NCBI GenBank assembly: GCA_046331245.1
Contig: JAXLRH010000010.1
Location: forward strand, 116,255 to 180,254
DNA length: 64,000 nt
Source of the DNA: SSF14 sp046331245
GTDB taxonomy: Bacteria > Actinomycetota > Acidimicrobiia > Acidimicrobiales > Microtrichaceae
Reading direction: 5' to 3'
Part shown: piece by piece, positions 1-8,550 of the stretch
Layout of the letters: every line of letters begins with the position of its first letter
Numbering within the stretch: the stretch's first letter is position 1
Notes under the pieces: model-generated
What the model saw: only the letters and a program-made list of their open reading frames with translations
Databases searched by the model: none
What the model was told of the DNA's origin: nothing
Position numbers and translations under genes: made by a program

Positions 1-746
1 ACGCTCAGCGTCTCGCCGGGGAACACGGGCGAGCTGAAGCGGCCCTCCATGCTGCGGAACGTGGCGGGATCGCCGTCGCAGAGCGCCCGGAGGAGGGCAC
101 GACCGGTGAACCCGTAGGTGCAGAGCCCGTGCAGGATGGGACGGTCGAACCCGGCCATGGCGGCGAACGACGGATCGGAGTGCAGCGGGTTGCGGTCGCC
201 GGAGAGTCGGTAGAGCAGCGCCTGATCGCGGCTCGTGGCCAGCTCGATCACGGTGTCGGGGTCGCGCTCGGGCGCCACGTTCTGGGGACCGGACGGGCCG
301 CGGTCGCCGCCCCAGCCGCCCTCACCGCGGATGAACGCCGACATCACGGTGTCGAACATCGGCTCGCCGGAGGTGGCGTCGGTCGACCGGGCCGTGATCT
401 CGATCACCGCGCCCTTCACCTTGTCGTAGATGCCCGTGATCTCGGCAACGGTCGACACTGCGCCCGCGACCGGGAGCTCCCGGTGCAGCACGATGCGCTG
501 CTCGCCGTGCACGAGCATCGCCGGATTGAACGAGCCGATGGTGCCGAACACGCCGCTCACGTCGGCGAGCGTGACCACCATCGTCGGCAGGGCGCGCTGG
601 GTGACGTTCATCGAGTTCTCGGTCGTGAACATCAGGTCGTCGACGCCGCAGCCGACACCGAGGGCGTAGAGCAGCGCGTCCTTCGACTGCCACGACGACG
701 CGGTGGGGGCCGACGTCGATCCGACGGCATCGGGATTGATCGGCAT
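1..746 (-). CDS. MaoC-like enoyl-CoA hydratase (3' end outside window)
   Basis: Hydratase of the MaoC / 2-enoyl-CoA hydratase 2 type, which adds water to trans-2-enoyl-CoA in beta-oxidation. About 248 residues are visible from ATG 746. The N-terminal half carries a degenerate hot-dog region. The second hot dog shows the active-site segment DRNPLHSDPSFAA followed by HGLCTYGF, matching the D-x4-H hydratase 2 motif. The family is normally about 280-290 aa, so only a short C-terminus is missing beyond base 1. An AAAGG sequence lies just upstream of the start. The visible sequence is intact. The substrate (fatty acyl or steroid side chain) cannot be read from it. Confidence 0.85.
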   Translation of the reverse strand, partial: MPINPDAVGSTSAPTASSWQSKDALLYALGVGCGVDDLMFTTENSMNVTQRALPTMVVTLADVSGVFGTIGSFNPAMLVHGEQRIVLHRELPVAGAVSTVAEITGIYDKVKGAVIEITARSTDATSGEPMFDTVMSAFIRGEGGWGGDRGPSGPQNVAPERDPDTVIELATSRDQALLYRLSGDRNPLHSDPSFAAMAGFDRPILHGLCTYGFTGRALLRALCDGDPATFRSMEGRFSSPVFPGETLS

Positions 747-831
747 GGTTCGGCCTTTCGTGTGCCGGATGTTCGCGAAATGCCGGGGGGATGCCCCAGT
801 TCACCCCCGCGGAGCGGCCATCCTATGAGGA

Positions 832-2460
832 GTGTCACGCTGGAAAGTAGTCCTGATCGCCGTTCTCGCCGCGCCCCTGCTCCTGTTCGGGCTGCTCTAC
901 GGCGCGTGGGCCGCGTTCGGCCCCGGCGACCAGGGCGTGAGCGTCGCGCCGAACGTGTCGCTCGCCGGACGCGACGTCGGCGGCGAGTCGTCGAGGACCC
1001 TCGCGGCGAGCGTCCGACATCTCGCCGACACCTTCTCGACGACGCCGGTGGAGATCGTCACGCCCACGTTCAAGATCTCCTCCACCGCCGGCAAGTTGGG
1101 CATCAGCATCGACGCGGACGCGACGACGGCCGCAGCGATGGCCGTGGGCCGCAACGATCCCGGTCCCCTGGCCCCGCTCCGGTGGGCCAAGTCCTTCGCC
1201 AGCCAGCGGAGCGCGCCCGTGTCCGTCCGCGTCGACCGGGCCACGGCGACCGACGCCATCACCGCAGCCGAGGGCGACCGTCACACCAAACCCGTCGAGC
1301 CGACGATGAAGGTCGGCAAGGACGACATCACGATGACACCCGGCGCCGCCGGCAAGGCGCTCGACATCGACGCGATCATCGACGGGGCGCCGGCGGCGAT
1401 CACGTCGATGGGCGCCACGATCGTGATCCGCGCCGAGCAGCGCGAGACCAAGCCGACCATCGCCGACGCCGACGTCGCCGCGGTGGTCGCGAAGGCAAAG
1501 GAGGTGACCTCCCATCCGATCACGCTCAAGTTCGCCGACCAGAAGATCGACATCAAGGGCGAGGACCTCCGCGCCGGCTTCCGCCTGGACGTCGACGGCT
1601 CGACGCCGTCGCTCGGCCTCGACGACGCCTACGTCGCCGGCGTGCTGGCCGAGCGACTGAAGATCCCGACGAACCCCACGGGCGTGCGCTTCGACATCGT
1701 CAACGGCGCGCCCACCCCGGTGCCCGGCACCGACGCCGTCGTGTGCTGCGACGCCAAGGCCCCTGCCGACATCGCCGCGGCGCTGCTGGCGGGCAAGTCC
1801 GAGGTCACGCTGGGCACCCGCACGGTGACGGCCGCCGACGGGGTGGCGTGGGCCAACACCCTCGGGGTCAAGGAGGTCGTGGGCGAGTTCACGACCAAGC
1901 ACCCGTGCTGCGCTCCCCGCGTCACCAACATCCACCGCATGTCCGACCTCACCCGCGGCGTGATCATCGCACCCGGCGAGACGTTCTCCGCCAACGACTT
2001 CGTGGGCAAGCGCACCAAGGAGAAGGGGTTCGTGAGCGCACCGGTCATCGAGGAGGGCAAGTTCTCCGAGGACTTCGGCGGCGGCGTGAGCCAGTGGGCG
2101 ACGACGACCTTCAACGCCGCATTCTTCGCCGGCCTCGACATCCCCGAGCACAAGGCGCACTCCATCTACATCAGCCGCTACCCGTTCGGCCGTGAGGCGA
2201 CGCTCGCCTACCCGTCGGTCGACCTGAAGCTGAAGAACAACACGCCCTACGGCGTGGTCATCTTCCCCACCTACACGAACACGTCGATCACCGTGCAGCT
2301 GTGGTCGACGAGGTTCGCCGCCGGCACCCAGACCGGGGCGAACAAGACCTCGGGCTGCGGCGACGTGTCGATCACCCGCACCCGCGTGTTCGTCAGCGGC
2401 GCCACCGACAAGCAGACCTACAAGGCCAACTACAACTGCAACCCGCCGAAGCATCCCTGA
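832..2460 (+). CDS. VanW family protein with peptidoglycan-binding-like repeats
   Basis: Membrane-anchored envelope protein of 542 aa. Residues about 5-27 form one hydrophobic anchor. The middle (about 35-340) looks like two copies of the putative peptidoglycan-binding module often found before VanW. The C-terminal VanW domain (about 360-520) shows the hallmark GGGVSQWATT, then HSIYISRYPFGREA and a YPSVDLKLKNN block. GTG 832 is the furthest upstream start because an in-frame TGA lies at 826. GAGGA sits directly against the start, too close for a normal Shine-Dalgarno site. VanW proteins occur with glycopeptide resistance in some bacteria, but in actinobacteria most are cell-wall proteins of unknown activity, so resistance is not implied. 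Confidence 0.85.
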   Translation: MSRWKVVLIAVLAAPLLLFGLLYGAWAAFGPGDQGVSVAPNVSLAGRDVGGESSRTLAASVRHLADTFSTTPVEIVTPTFKISSTAGKLGISIDADATTAAAMAVGRNDPGPLAPLRWAKSFASQRSAPVSVRVDRATATDAITAAEGDRHTKPVEPTMKVGKDDITMTPGAAGKALDIDAIIDGAPAAITSMGATIVIRAEQRETKPTIADADVAAVVAKAKEVTSHPITLKFADQKIDIKGEDLRAGFRLDVDGSTPSLGLDDAYVAGVLAERLKIPTNPTGVRFDIVNGAPTPVPGTDAVVCCDAKAPADIAAALLAGKSEVTLGTRTVTAADGVAWANTLGVKEVVGEFTTKHPCCAPRVTNIHRMSDLTRGVIIAPGETFSANDFVGKRTKEKGFVSAPVIEEGKFSEDFGGGVSQWATTTFNAAFFAGLDIPEHKAHSIYISRYPFGREATLAYPSVDLKLKNNTPYGVVIFPTYTNTSITVQLWSTRFAAGTQTGANKTSGCGDVSITRTRVFVSGATDKQTYKANYNCNPPKHP

Positions 2461-2499
2461 CCTACGATCGGGCGCGACGCCGAGGGGGTTCCGCATCAC

Positions 2500-3894
2500 A
2501 TGACCGACGACATGCTGTACGAAGACCGGATGAGCGACGCGGACGCGCTCATGTGGAACATCGAGAAGGACCCTGCGCTCCGCTCGACGATCACCGCCGT
2601 GTTCCTGTTCGACCGGGCGATCGACCGCGACATCCTCGTCCACCGGTTCGAGCGACTGAGTCGTGTGATTCCGCGACTGCGCCAACGCGTGCGCTCGAAC
2701 CCGCTGTCGATCGCCCCGCCGCGCTGGGAGACCGACCCGCACTTCGACCTCCACTTCCACCTCTGGTGGGTCAAGGCCCCCGGCCGGGCCACGATGCGCG
2801 ACCTCATGTCCATCGCCGAGCCGGTGGCGATGTCGGGCTTCGACCGCGCCCGTCCCCTGTGGCGCGCCGTCGTCGTCGAGGGCCTGCCCGGCAAGAAGTC
2901 CGCGCTCATCATGAAGGTGCACCACGCCATCACCGACGGCGTCGGCGGCATGCGCCTGCAGCTCGAGCTGCTCGACCTCACGCCCGACGCGCCCGAGCGG
3001 GAGATGCCGCCGGAGCCCGAGGTGCACGTGATGACGCAGCCCGAGCGCTTCGCCGATGCCTTCGACCACCAGACGCGCCGTCAGCTCGGCATGGCCCGCC
3101 GCCTCGCCGGTGGCGTCATCGGGAGCGCCGCCGGTGCGCTCAGCGACCCCTTCGGCACGATCACGGCAGGGTCCGAGATGGCCTCGTCGGTGGGCCGTGT
3201 GCTCCGCCCGGCGAGCCACCCGATGAGTCCGCTCATGGTGGGCCGGTCGCTGTCGTCGCGGTTCGACACGCTGACCATCCCCCTCGACGAGGCGAAGGCC
3301 GCGGCCCGCAAGGCCGGCGGCAAGCTCAACGACGCCTTCGTCGGCGGCGTGGCGCGCGGCCTGTACAAGTACCACCTCGCCCACGGGATCGACTGCGACG
3401 AGCTGCGCATGGCCATCCCGATCAACGTGCGCACCGCCGAGATGGAGAACGTCGCCGGCAACGCGTTCGTGCCCGCCCGCCTCGAGCTGCCGATCGACGC
3501 CGAGGACCCGATCGAGACGATGCGCCAGGTGCACGCCATGGTCGACGGTGCCCGCGGCGAGCCAGCGAACGACCTCGTCGAGCCGCTGTCCAACCTCCTC
3601 AACCGGCTGCCCACGACGGCCGTCACCGCCCTGTTCGGGTCGATGGTGAAGGCCGTCGACTTCACGACGTCCAACGTGCCCGGCGCACCGTTCCCCGTCT
3701 ACCTCGGCGGGGCGAAGATGGAGGCGCAGTTCCCCTTCGGCCCCCTCGCCGGCGCCGCGCTCAACATCACCCTGCTCAGCTACCAGAACGATCTCAACAT
3801 CGGCATCGCGTCCGACCCGGCCGCCGTTCCCGATCCCGACGTGCTGGTGCGCTCGCTCAAGGCCGGCTTCGACGAGATCCTCGGCGTGGCCTGA
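2500..3894 (+). CDS. Wax ester synthase / diacylglycerol O-acyltransferase (WS/DGAT), copy 1
   Basis: Final enzyme of storage-lipid synthesis: it acylates diacylglycerol or a fatty alcohol with acyl-CoA. The 464 aa length is normal for the family. The catalytic HHAITDG motif (HHxxxDG) is at residues 141-147. The N-terminal block SDADALMWNIEKDP and the C-terminal PLAGAALNITLLSYQNDLN region are also typical. ATG 2500 follows GAGGGGG at 2481-2487; in-frame ATGs at 2512 and 2530 are alternatives. A second copy lies at 37656-39044. The gap after the VanW gene is only 39 bp. Confidence 0.93.
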   Translation: MTDDMLYEDRMSDADALMWNIEKDPALRSTITAVFLFDRAIDRDILVHRFERLSRVIPRLRQRVRSNPLSIAPPRWETDPHFDLHFHLWWVKAPGRATMRDLMSIAEPVAMSGFDRARPLWRAVVVEGLPGKKSALIMKVHHAITDGVGGMRLQLELLDLTPDAPEREMPPEPEVHVMTQPERFADAFDHQTRRQLGMARRLAGGVIGSAAGALSDPFGTITAGSEMASSVGRVLRPASHPMSPLMVGRSLSSRFDTLTIPLDEAKAAARKAGGKLNDAFVGGVARGLYKYHLAHGIDCDELRMAIPINVRTAEMENVAGNAFVPARLELPIDAEDPIETMRQVHAMVDGARGEPANDLVEPLSNLLNRLPTTAVTALFGSMVKAVDFTTSNVPGAPFPVYLGGAKMEAQFPFGPLAGAALNITLLSYQNDLNIGIASDPAAVPDPDVLVRSLKAGFDEILGVA

Positions 3895-3920
3895 GTTCCC
3901 GGCCCCACCCCCGCTCGGCA

Positions 3921-3926
3921 TAGGTT
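3921..3926 (+). promoter_or_regulatory. -10 element, leaderless start
   Basis: TAGGTT ends 6 nt before GTG 3933. Confidence 0.6.
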
Positions 3927-3932
3927 GGCGGG

Positions 3933-5144
3933 GTGGAACGCGTCGACGTCGTCATCATCGGAGCCGGTCCGGCCGGCACCGCGGCGGCCATCGAGCTCCG
4001 GCGCGCCGGACGGTCGGTGACCGTCGTCGACAAGGCCACGTTCCCCCGAGACAAGATCTGCGGCGACGGCCTCACCACCGGAGCGCTCCGCCGGCTCGAC
4101 CACCTCGGCGTCGAACCGGATCACGTCGCGTCGTGGCAGCCCGTGCACGACGTCTGGATCCGCCCGCCGTACGGTCGCGAACTGCACACGTCGCTCCCCG
4201 CCGGCCCCGGGTTGTTCGCCGCCGTCGCCACCCGCCGCGACCTCGACGCCGCGCTCGTCGACCGGGCCCGCAAGGAGGGCGCCACCGTGCTCGAGGGCGC
4301 GCCGCTCGAGGCGATCGAGCACGGCGCCGACGGCGTCGTGGTCACCGTCGGGGGACCCGCCGGCGGCGAGATCCGGGCGCGGTTCGCCATCGCGGCGGAC
4401 GGCATGTGGTCGCCCACCCGCAAGCTCCTGGGCGAGACCATCGAGGGGTACCGCGGCGACTGGCACGCGTTCCGGCAGTACGTCGGGGGCGTCAGCGGCC
4501 GTGCCGCCACCGACCTCGTGGTCTTCTTCGAGCCCGACTTCCTTCCCGGCTACTTCTGGTCGTTCCCGCTGCCCGGCGGGCACGCCAACATCGGGTTCGG
4601 CATCCAGCGCGGCGGCAAGCACTCGACGCGCGACATGAAGGCGCTGTGGCCCGACATCCTCGCCCGTCCCCACGTGCGCGACCTGCTCGGCCCCGACGTG
4701 ACCCCGCTCGAACCGCACCGGGCCTGGCCCATCCCCTGCCGCACCGGGGAGCTGTCGGCGTCCGTCGGCCCCGTGCTGTTCGTCGGCGACGCCGTCGGCG
4801 TGTGCGACGTGATGACCGGCGAGGACATCGGCCAGGCGTTGCAGACCGGCATGATGGTGGCCCACCACGTCAACGCGTCGTGGGGCGACCCCGGAGCCGC
4901 CGGTGCCGCGTACGGCGCCGAGCTGCTGGCCGAGCTCGGCCCCGACCACCGCATGAGCTCGCTGCTCGTGCGGGCCATCCAGCACCGCAAGGGAGCGTCG
5001 ATCGCGCTCGCCATCGCGGGTACCAACGACTGGACCCGTCGCAACTTCGTGCGATGGCTGTTCGAGGACTCGCCCCGCGGCATCGTGTACCGCCCGTCGC
5101 TGTGGCGACGCGGCGCGCTCAGCGGGCCCGGCGCCTACCGCTGA
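3933..5144 (+). CDS. Geranylgeranyl-reductase-like FAD-dependent oxidoreductase
   Basis: Flavoprotein of 403 aa in the geranylgeranyl reductase family, which reduces isoprenoid or other lipid double bonds or hydroxylates aromatics. The N-terminal dinucleotide-binding motif VVIIGAGPAGTAAA is at residues 6-19, followed by the FPRDKICGDGL signature. The second FAD motif, LFVGDAVGVCDVMTGEDIGQ, lies near residues 280-300. GTG 3933 is chosen because a TANNNT element ends 6 nt upstream and translation from it gives the FAD fold directly. It follows the wax synthase co-directionally. A role in isoprenoid or menaquinone side-chain saturation is plausible but not proven. Confidence 0.85.
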   Translation: MERVDVVIIGAGPAGTAAAIELRRAGRSVTVVDKATFPRDKICGDGLTTGALRRLDHLGVEPDHVASWQPVHDVWIRPPYGRELHTSLPAGPGLFAAVATRRDLDAALVDRARKEGATVLEGAPLEAIEHGADGVVVTVGGPAGGEIRARFAIAADGMWSPTRKLLGETIEGYRGDWHAFRQYVGGVSGRAATDLVVFFEPDFLPGYFWSFPLPGGHANIGFGIQRGGKHSTRDMKALWPDILARPHVRDLLGPDVTPLEPHRAWPIPCRTGELSASVGPVLFVGDAVGVCDVMTGEDIGQALQTGMMVAHHVNASWGDPGAAGAAYGAELLAELGPDHRMSSLLVRAIQHRKGASIALAIAGTNDWTRRNFVRWLFEDSPRGIVYRPSLWRRGALSGPGAYR

Positions 5145-5168
5145 CGGCGGTGGCGGCGACGCGAACGG

Positions 5169-5855
5169 CTACGGGAACAGCGGCGGCCCGAACGTGGCCT
5201 TCGACGGATCCGTGTGGCGACCCTTGCGCGACATCGGACCGAACCGCGGCATCTCCGAGAAGGGCATCTTCCACTTGATGTACGGGCCGATGACCAGATA
5301 GTTCATCGTCTGCGCGATCTGGAAGCCGATGGAGTGGTGCCACAGGATCGACGGCACGTTCTCGTAGTCGACGAAGCCGTACCCGCAGTGCATCTTCGGG
5401 GTGGAGGGGTCGTCCGGGTCGTACTTGCGGAAGAAGAAGTCGGCCATCGTGTGGGCAATGCCGCTGCGGCGGTACTTCCGCTCGACGAACAGGTCGAACA
5501 TGAGGAACTCGTCGGCCGCGAGGCGCATGCGCGGCACCCCGTTCGCAAGATCGCGCTCGCTGCCGAACGTCTCCCAGATGCGGCCGGCCGGCTCGCCGTC
5601 GGGACCGAGCGCCACGATGATGTTCCAGCGTCCCTCGGCGGTGGCCTTCTTCGCGATCGCCAGCTGGTGCTTGGTCGCGCAGATCTTGGGGAGGATCGGG
5701 TCGTCGGGCGTGTTCACCTCGACGATGGTGAAGTCGTGGTCGATGTTCTCCGGCGGCACGGGGGACGGCCGCGGCGTCACGTACACGACGAACGCCGAAT
5801 GGATGCTCGGCTTCCATTCCTTCAGCTTCCGTTGGAGACCCTCGAGCGATGCCAT
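5169..5855 (-). CDS. GNAT-like N-acetyltransferase
   Basis: Predicted acyl-CoA-dependent acetyltransferase, 228 aa. The central region MFDLFVERKYRRSGIAHTM is GNAT motif A, with RRSGIA as the acetyl-CoA pyrophosphate loop. The preceding beta strands (NIIVALGPDGEPAGRIWE) fit the fold. The C-terminal 60 residues are not typical of the core and are rich in W, F and P. It converges with the flavoprotein gene, 24 bp away. The start is supported by TACTCT ending 7 nt upstream. Substrate unknown. Confidence 0.7.
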   Translation of the reverse strand: MASLEGLQRKLKEWKPSIHSAFVVYVTPRPSPVPPENIDHDFTIVEVNTPDDPILPKICATKHQLAIAKKATAEGRWNIIVALGPDGEPAGRIWETFGSERDLANGVPRMRLAADEFLMFDLFVERKYRRSGIAHTMADFFFRKYDPDDPSTPKMHCGYGFVDYENVPSILWHHSIGFQIAQTMNYLVIGPYIKWKMPFSEMPRFGPMSRKGRHTDPSKATFGPPLFP

Positions 5856-5862
5856 GGCGAGC

Positions 5863-5868
5863 AGAGTA
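5863..5868 (-). promoter_or_regulatory. -10 element, leaderless start
   Basis: TACTCT on the minus strand ends 7 nt before ATG 5855, in the 18 bp between the acetyltransferase and the upstream flippase gene. Confidence 0.5.
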
Positions 5869-5873
5869 GGCGG

Positions 5874-7361
5874 TCAGCGACCGATGCGGGCTCGCACCTT
5901 GCCGATGCCCTCGCCCACCTCGGCGAGCATCACGCGGTCGCCGATGGCGAGGCCGGCCACCGCTCCCAGCGCCCCCGCCACGAACACGGCGAGGAGCGAC
6001 GCGAACCCGGCGGTCGTGAGCAGGCGCACCGGCAGCGCGAAGGCCACGATGCCCAGCACCATCACCGTGGCCGGCCGCAGCGCGGCGAGCGACTGCCGCC
6101 AGGTCGTGCCGAGCAGACGGTTCGCCACCTCGATGCGGAAGATCGAGTACGGCACGATCACCGCCAGGTGCACCATGGCGATCGCCGTGATGCCGTGGCT
6201 CACGAACAGGATGAAGCCGCCCACGAGCACCGGCACGAACACCAGCTGGAAGTAGAGGCCGAGGCGGGGCTTGCCGATCGCTGCGAACAGGTCGCCCGAC
6301 GCGTAGCCGACCGCCACGAACCCACCGGCGAGGCAGAGCAGCTGCATGACGGGGATGGCGCCCTCGAAGCCCGGATACACCACCGTGATGAAGTCGCGGG
6401 AGATCAGCGACATGCCGACGCCGGCCGAGAAGCCGAACAGGCACAGGATGCGCAGCGACTTGAGCGAGGCGTTGCGCAGCGCCTCGTCGCCCGTCGCCCG
6501 CGCGGCCGAGTACGCCGGGAACGCCACGTTGGAGAAGATGTTGTAGACGCTCCCGAGGACCAGCTCGGGCAGGCGGAACGCCGTGTAGTACTGGCCGAAG
6601 GCCCGGGACTTGCCGCCGAAGTGACGGGTGATCACCAGGTAGTCGCCCTGCAGCCAGAGCATCCCGACCAACTGCGCGCCGAACATGGCGCCGCCGAAGC
6701 GCAGCATCTGACCCGCGATGGCCCGGTCGAAGTGGATGACCGGCTTGAACCGCACGAGCACCCACACGACGGCCGTCGCGCACATCTCGGCGGCGACGAC
6801 GCCGATCACCATCGAGATCGGCCCCCGACCGCTCTCGAGGAGCGCCACCGACACACCGAAGCGCAGGATCGACCTCGTGAAGTCGGCCCGCACACGCCGG
6901 CGGAAGTCGAGGTCGCGACGCAGGATCGAGTCCGGAACCTGGCCGAGGCCCTTCACCAGCACCAGCAGCGCGACGACCCGGAAGATCGCCGGGTCGTGGG
7001 CGCCGACGAAGCGGTCGATGGCGCCGGCGCCGAAGAAGATCGCCACCGCCAGCACGCCGGCGACGGCAAGGTTGACGGTGAACGCGACGGCGACGCGCTC
7101 GGACTGCCCCTGCTCCTGCTCGAAGATGAGCGAGGCGCCCATGCCGAGCCCGAGCAGCACGTCGATCCAGAAGACGAGCGTGAGCGCCGTGCCGACCACG
7201 CCGATGTCGCTGGCGCCGAGGATGCGCGTCGCGAACCAGTAGGTCGCGAACGACCCGATCTGCATCACGACGAACCCGACGAGCGCCCACACGAAACCAC
7301 CGGCCGCCTTCCGGCCGATGTCGCCGGTGTTGCCGGTGTCCCCCTCGGTTACCTCGACCAC
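5874..7361 (-). CDS. Polysaccharide flippase, MOP superfamily (Wzx/MurJ-like)
   Basis: Integral membrane protein of 495 aa with about 12-14 hydrophobic segments spread along its whole length. It resembles the lipopolysaccharide/O-antigen flippases (MOP exporter superfamily) that move lipid-linked oligosaccharides across the membrane. Recognisable parts are the N-terminal FVWALVGFVVMQIGSFATY helix and repeated GARI/RFG interhelical loops. GTG 7361 follows GGGGGAGG by about 7 nt. No glycosyltransferase genes lie beside it, so its substrate cannot be inferred from context. Confidence 0.8.
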   Translation of the reverse strand: MVEVTEGDTGNTGDIGRKAAGGFVWALVGFVVMQIGSFATYWFATRILGASDIGVVGTALTLVFWIDVLLGLGMGASLIFEQEQGQSERVAVAFTVNLAVAGVLAVAIFFGAGAIDRFVGAHDPAIFRVVALLVLVKGLGQVPDSILRRDLDFRRRVRADFTRSILRFGVSVALLESGRGPISMVIGVVAAEMCATAVVWVLVRFKPVIHFDRAIAGQMLRFGGAMFGAQLVGMLWLQGDYLVITRHFGGKSRAFGQYYTAFRLPELVLGSVYNIFSNVAFPAYSAARATGDEALRNASLKSLRILCLFGFSAGVGMSLISRDFITVVYPGFEGAIPVMQLLCLAGGFVAVGYASGDLFAAIGKPRLGLYFQLVFVPVLVGGFILFVSHGITAIAMVHLAVIVPYSIFRIEVANRLLGTTWRQSLAALRPATVMVLGIVAFALPVRLLTTAGFASLLAVFVAGALGAVAGLAIGDRVMLAEVGEGIGKVRARIGR

Positions 7362-7422
7362 GACGTCCTCCCCCGGCGCACGGCCGACCCGCGCACACAG
7401 GAACGTTCAATGGTAGGGCGTC

Positions 7423-7428
7423 TACAGT
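7423..7428 (+). promoter_or_regulatory. -10 element, leaderless start
   Basis: TACAGT ends 7 nt before ATG 7436. It overlaps an in-frame GTG at 7427 and therefore argues against that earlier start. Confidence 0.6.
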
Positions 7429-7435
7429 GCGCCGG

Positions 7436-8401
7436 ATGCGCACACGACTGACCGACATCCTGCAGATCGAACACCCGGTGATGCTCGCCGGCATGGGGGG
7501 CGTCTCGTACAGCGAGCTCGCCGCGGCCGTGTCCAACGGCGGCGGGTTCGGCTGCCTCGGCGCCTCCACCATGTCCAACGACCGGATGGAGCAGGAGATC
7601 GCCGCCACGCGTGCGCTCACCGACAAGCCGTTCGGCGTCGACCTGCTCACGGCGATGCCCGGCGACATGGCCGCGCAGGTCGAGCTCATCATCGCCGGAG
7701 GCGCCACCGTGTTCGCCGCCGGTCTGGGCGTGCCACGCGAGGTCGTCTCGATGTGCCACGACAACAACATCATCGTGGTCAACATCTGCGGCAAGGTGCG
7801 TCACGCCGTCGCCGCGGTCGAGGCCGGGTGCGACATCGTCGTCGCGCAGGGCACCGAGGCGGGCGGTCACACCGGGCTCATCGCGACCATGGCCCTCGTG
7901 CCCCAGGTGGTCGATGCGGTCGGCGACCGCGTCCCGGTCGTCGCGGCCGGCGGCATCGTCGACGGTCGTGGCCTCGCCGCCGCCCTGTCGCTCGGCGCCG
8001 ACGGCATCTGGGTCGGCACCCGCTTCATCGCCACGCCCGAGGCGTACGGCGTGCGCGGCTACAAGGAGACGCTCCTCGCGGCTCACGAGGACGACACCAC
8101 CATCAGCCGTGCGTTCACGGGCAAGACCTGCCGCGTCATCCGCAACGAGTACACGCAGTACTTCGACGAGCACCCCGACGAGCTCCAGCCGTTCCCCCAG
8201 CAGTTCGTCACGTCGATGAACGCCGGCGCCAACCACCTCGGGCTCGGCCTCGACGACGATCGCGTCGACCCGAAGAAGGAGTTCTTCCCCGCCGGTCAGG
8301 GCGTGGGCGCGATCGACTCCCTCGAGCCGGCCGGCGAGCTGGTCGCCCGCTTCGTCCGCGAGGCCGAGGCCGCGCTCGACCGCGTGGCCTCCCTCCGCTG
8401 A
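7436..8401 (+). CDS. Nitronate monooxygenase family protein (2-nitropropane dioxygenase-like)
   Basis: FMN-dependent TIM-barrel enzyme of 321 aa that oxidises nitronates or acts as an enoyl-reductase-like flavoprotein. The N-terminal block HPVMLAGMGGVSYSELAAAVSNGGG, the central VAQGTEAGGHTG with its conserved His (catalytic base region), and the PVVAAGGIVDGRG / LGADGIWVGTRF phosphate-binding segments are all characteristic. ATG 7436 is preferred over GTG 7427. It is convergent with the F420-type oxidoreductase and separated from it by the strong hairpin at 8453-8500. Confidence 0.88.
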   Translation: MRTRLTDILQIEHPVMLAGMGGVSYSELAAAVSNGGGFGCLGASTMSNDRMEQEIAATRALTDKPFGVDLLTAMPGDMAAQVELIIAGGATVFAAGLGVPREVVSMCHDNNIIVVNICGKVRHAVAAVEAGCDIVVAQGTEAGGHTGLIATMALVPQVVDAVGDRVPVVAAGGIVDGRGLAAALSLGADGIWVGTRFIATPEAYGVRGYKETLLAAHEDDTTISRAFTGKTCRVIRNEYTQYFDEHPDELQPFPQQFVTSMNAGANHLGLGLDDDRVDPKKEFFPAGQGVGAIDSLEPAGELVARFVREAEAALDRVASLR

Positions 8402-8420
8402 CGTCCGCTCACCCCGACCT

Positions 8421-8452
8421 CCGCCCTCACCCTGGCTCCCGCCCTCACCCTG
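8421..8452. repeat. 14-bp direct repeat, 18-bp period
   Basis: CCGCCCTCACCCTG occurs at 8421-8434 and again, identically, at 8439-8452, immediately before the terminator hairpin. Confidence 0.7.
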
Positions 8453-8500
8453 TTTTGTGCCCCGGATCGACCGGGTAGCCGGTCGATCCGGGGCACAAAA
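8453..8500. terminator. Bidirectional terminator, 22-bp perfect stem
   Basis: The arms 8453-8474 and 8479-8500 are exact reverse complements around a 4-nt loop. The outer ends are TTTT on the left and AAAA on the right, so either strand gives a GC stem followed by U residues. It lies between two convergent genes ending at 8401 and 8551. The stem is unusually long for an intrinsic terminator. Confidence 0.85.
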
Positions 8501-8550
8501 CGGGGGCGGGGCAGGTCAGGTCGGTGGGCGGGTCAGGTAGGTGGGGCGGG

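Noticed and set aside
129..2195. Long plus-strand open frame overlapping the VanW gene
   Set aside because: Composition is dominated by Arg/His/Gly, it runs against the MaoC gene and is out of frame with VanW. It is a GC-driven shadow.
832..2460. Vancomycin resistance determinant
   Set aside because: VanW and the VanY-type peptidase at 60518 occur without vanH, vanA or vanX. Both are common cell-wall proteins in actinobacteria.
835..3921. Very long antisense open frame on the minus strand (over 1000 codons)
   Set aside because: It is opposite the VanW and wax-synthase genes, rich in Arg, His, Gly and Val as expected for shadows of high-GC genes, and has no family features.
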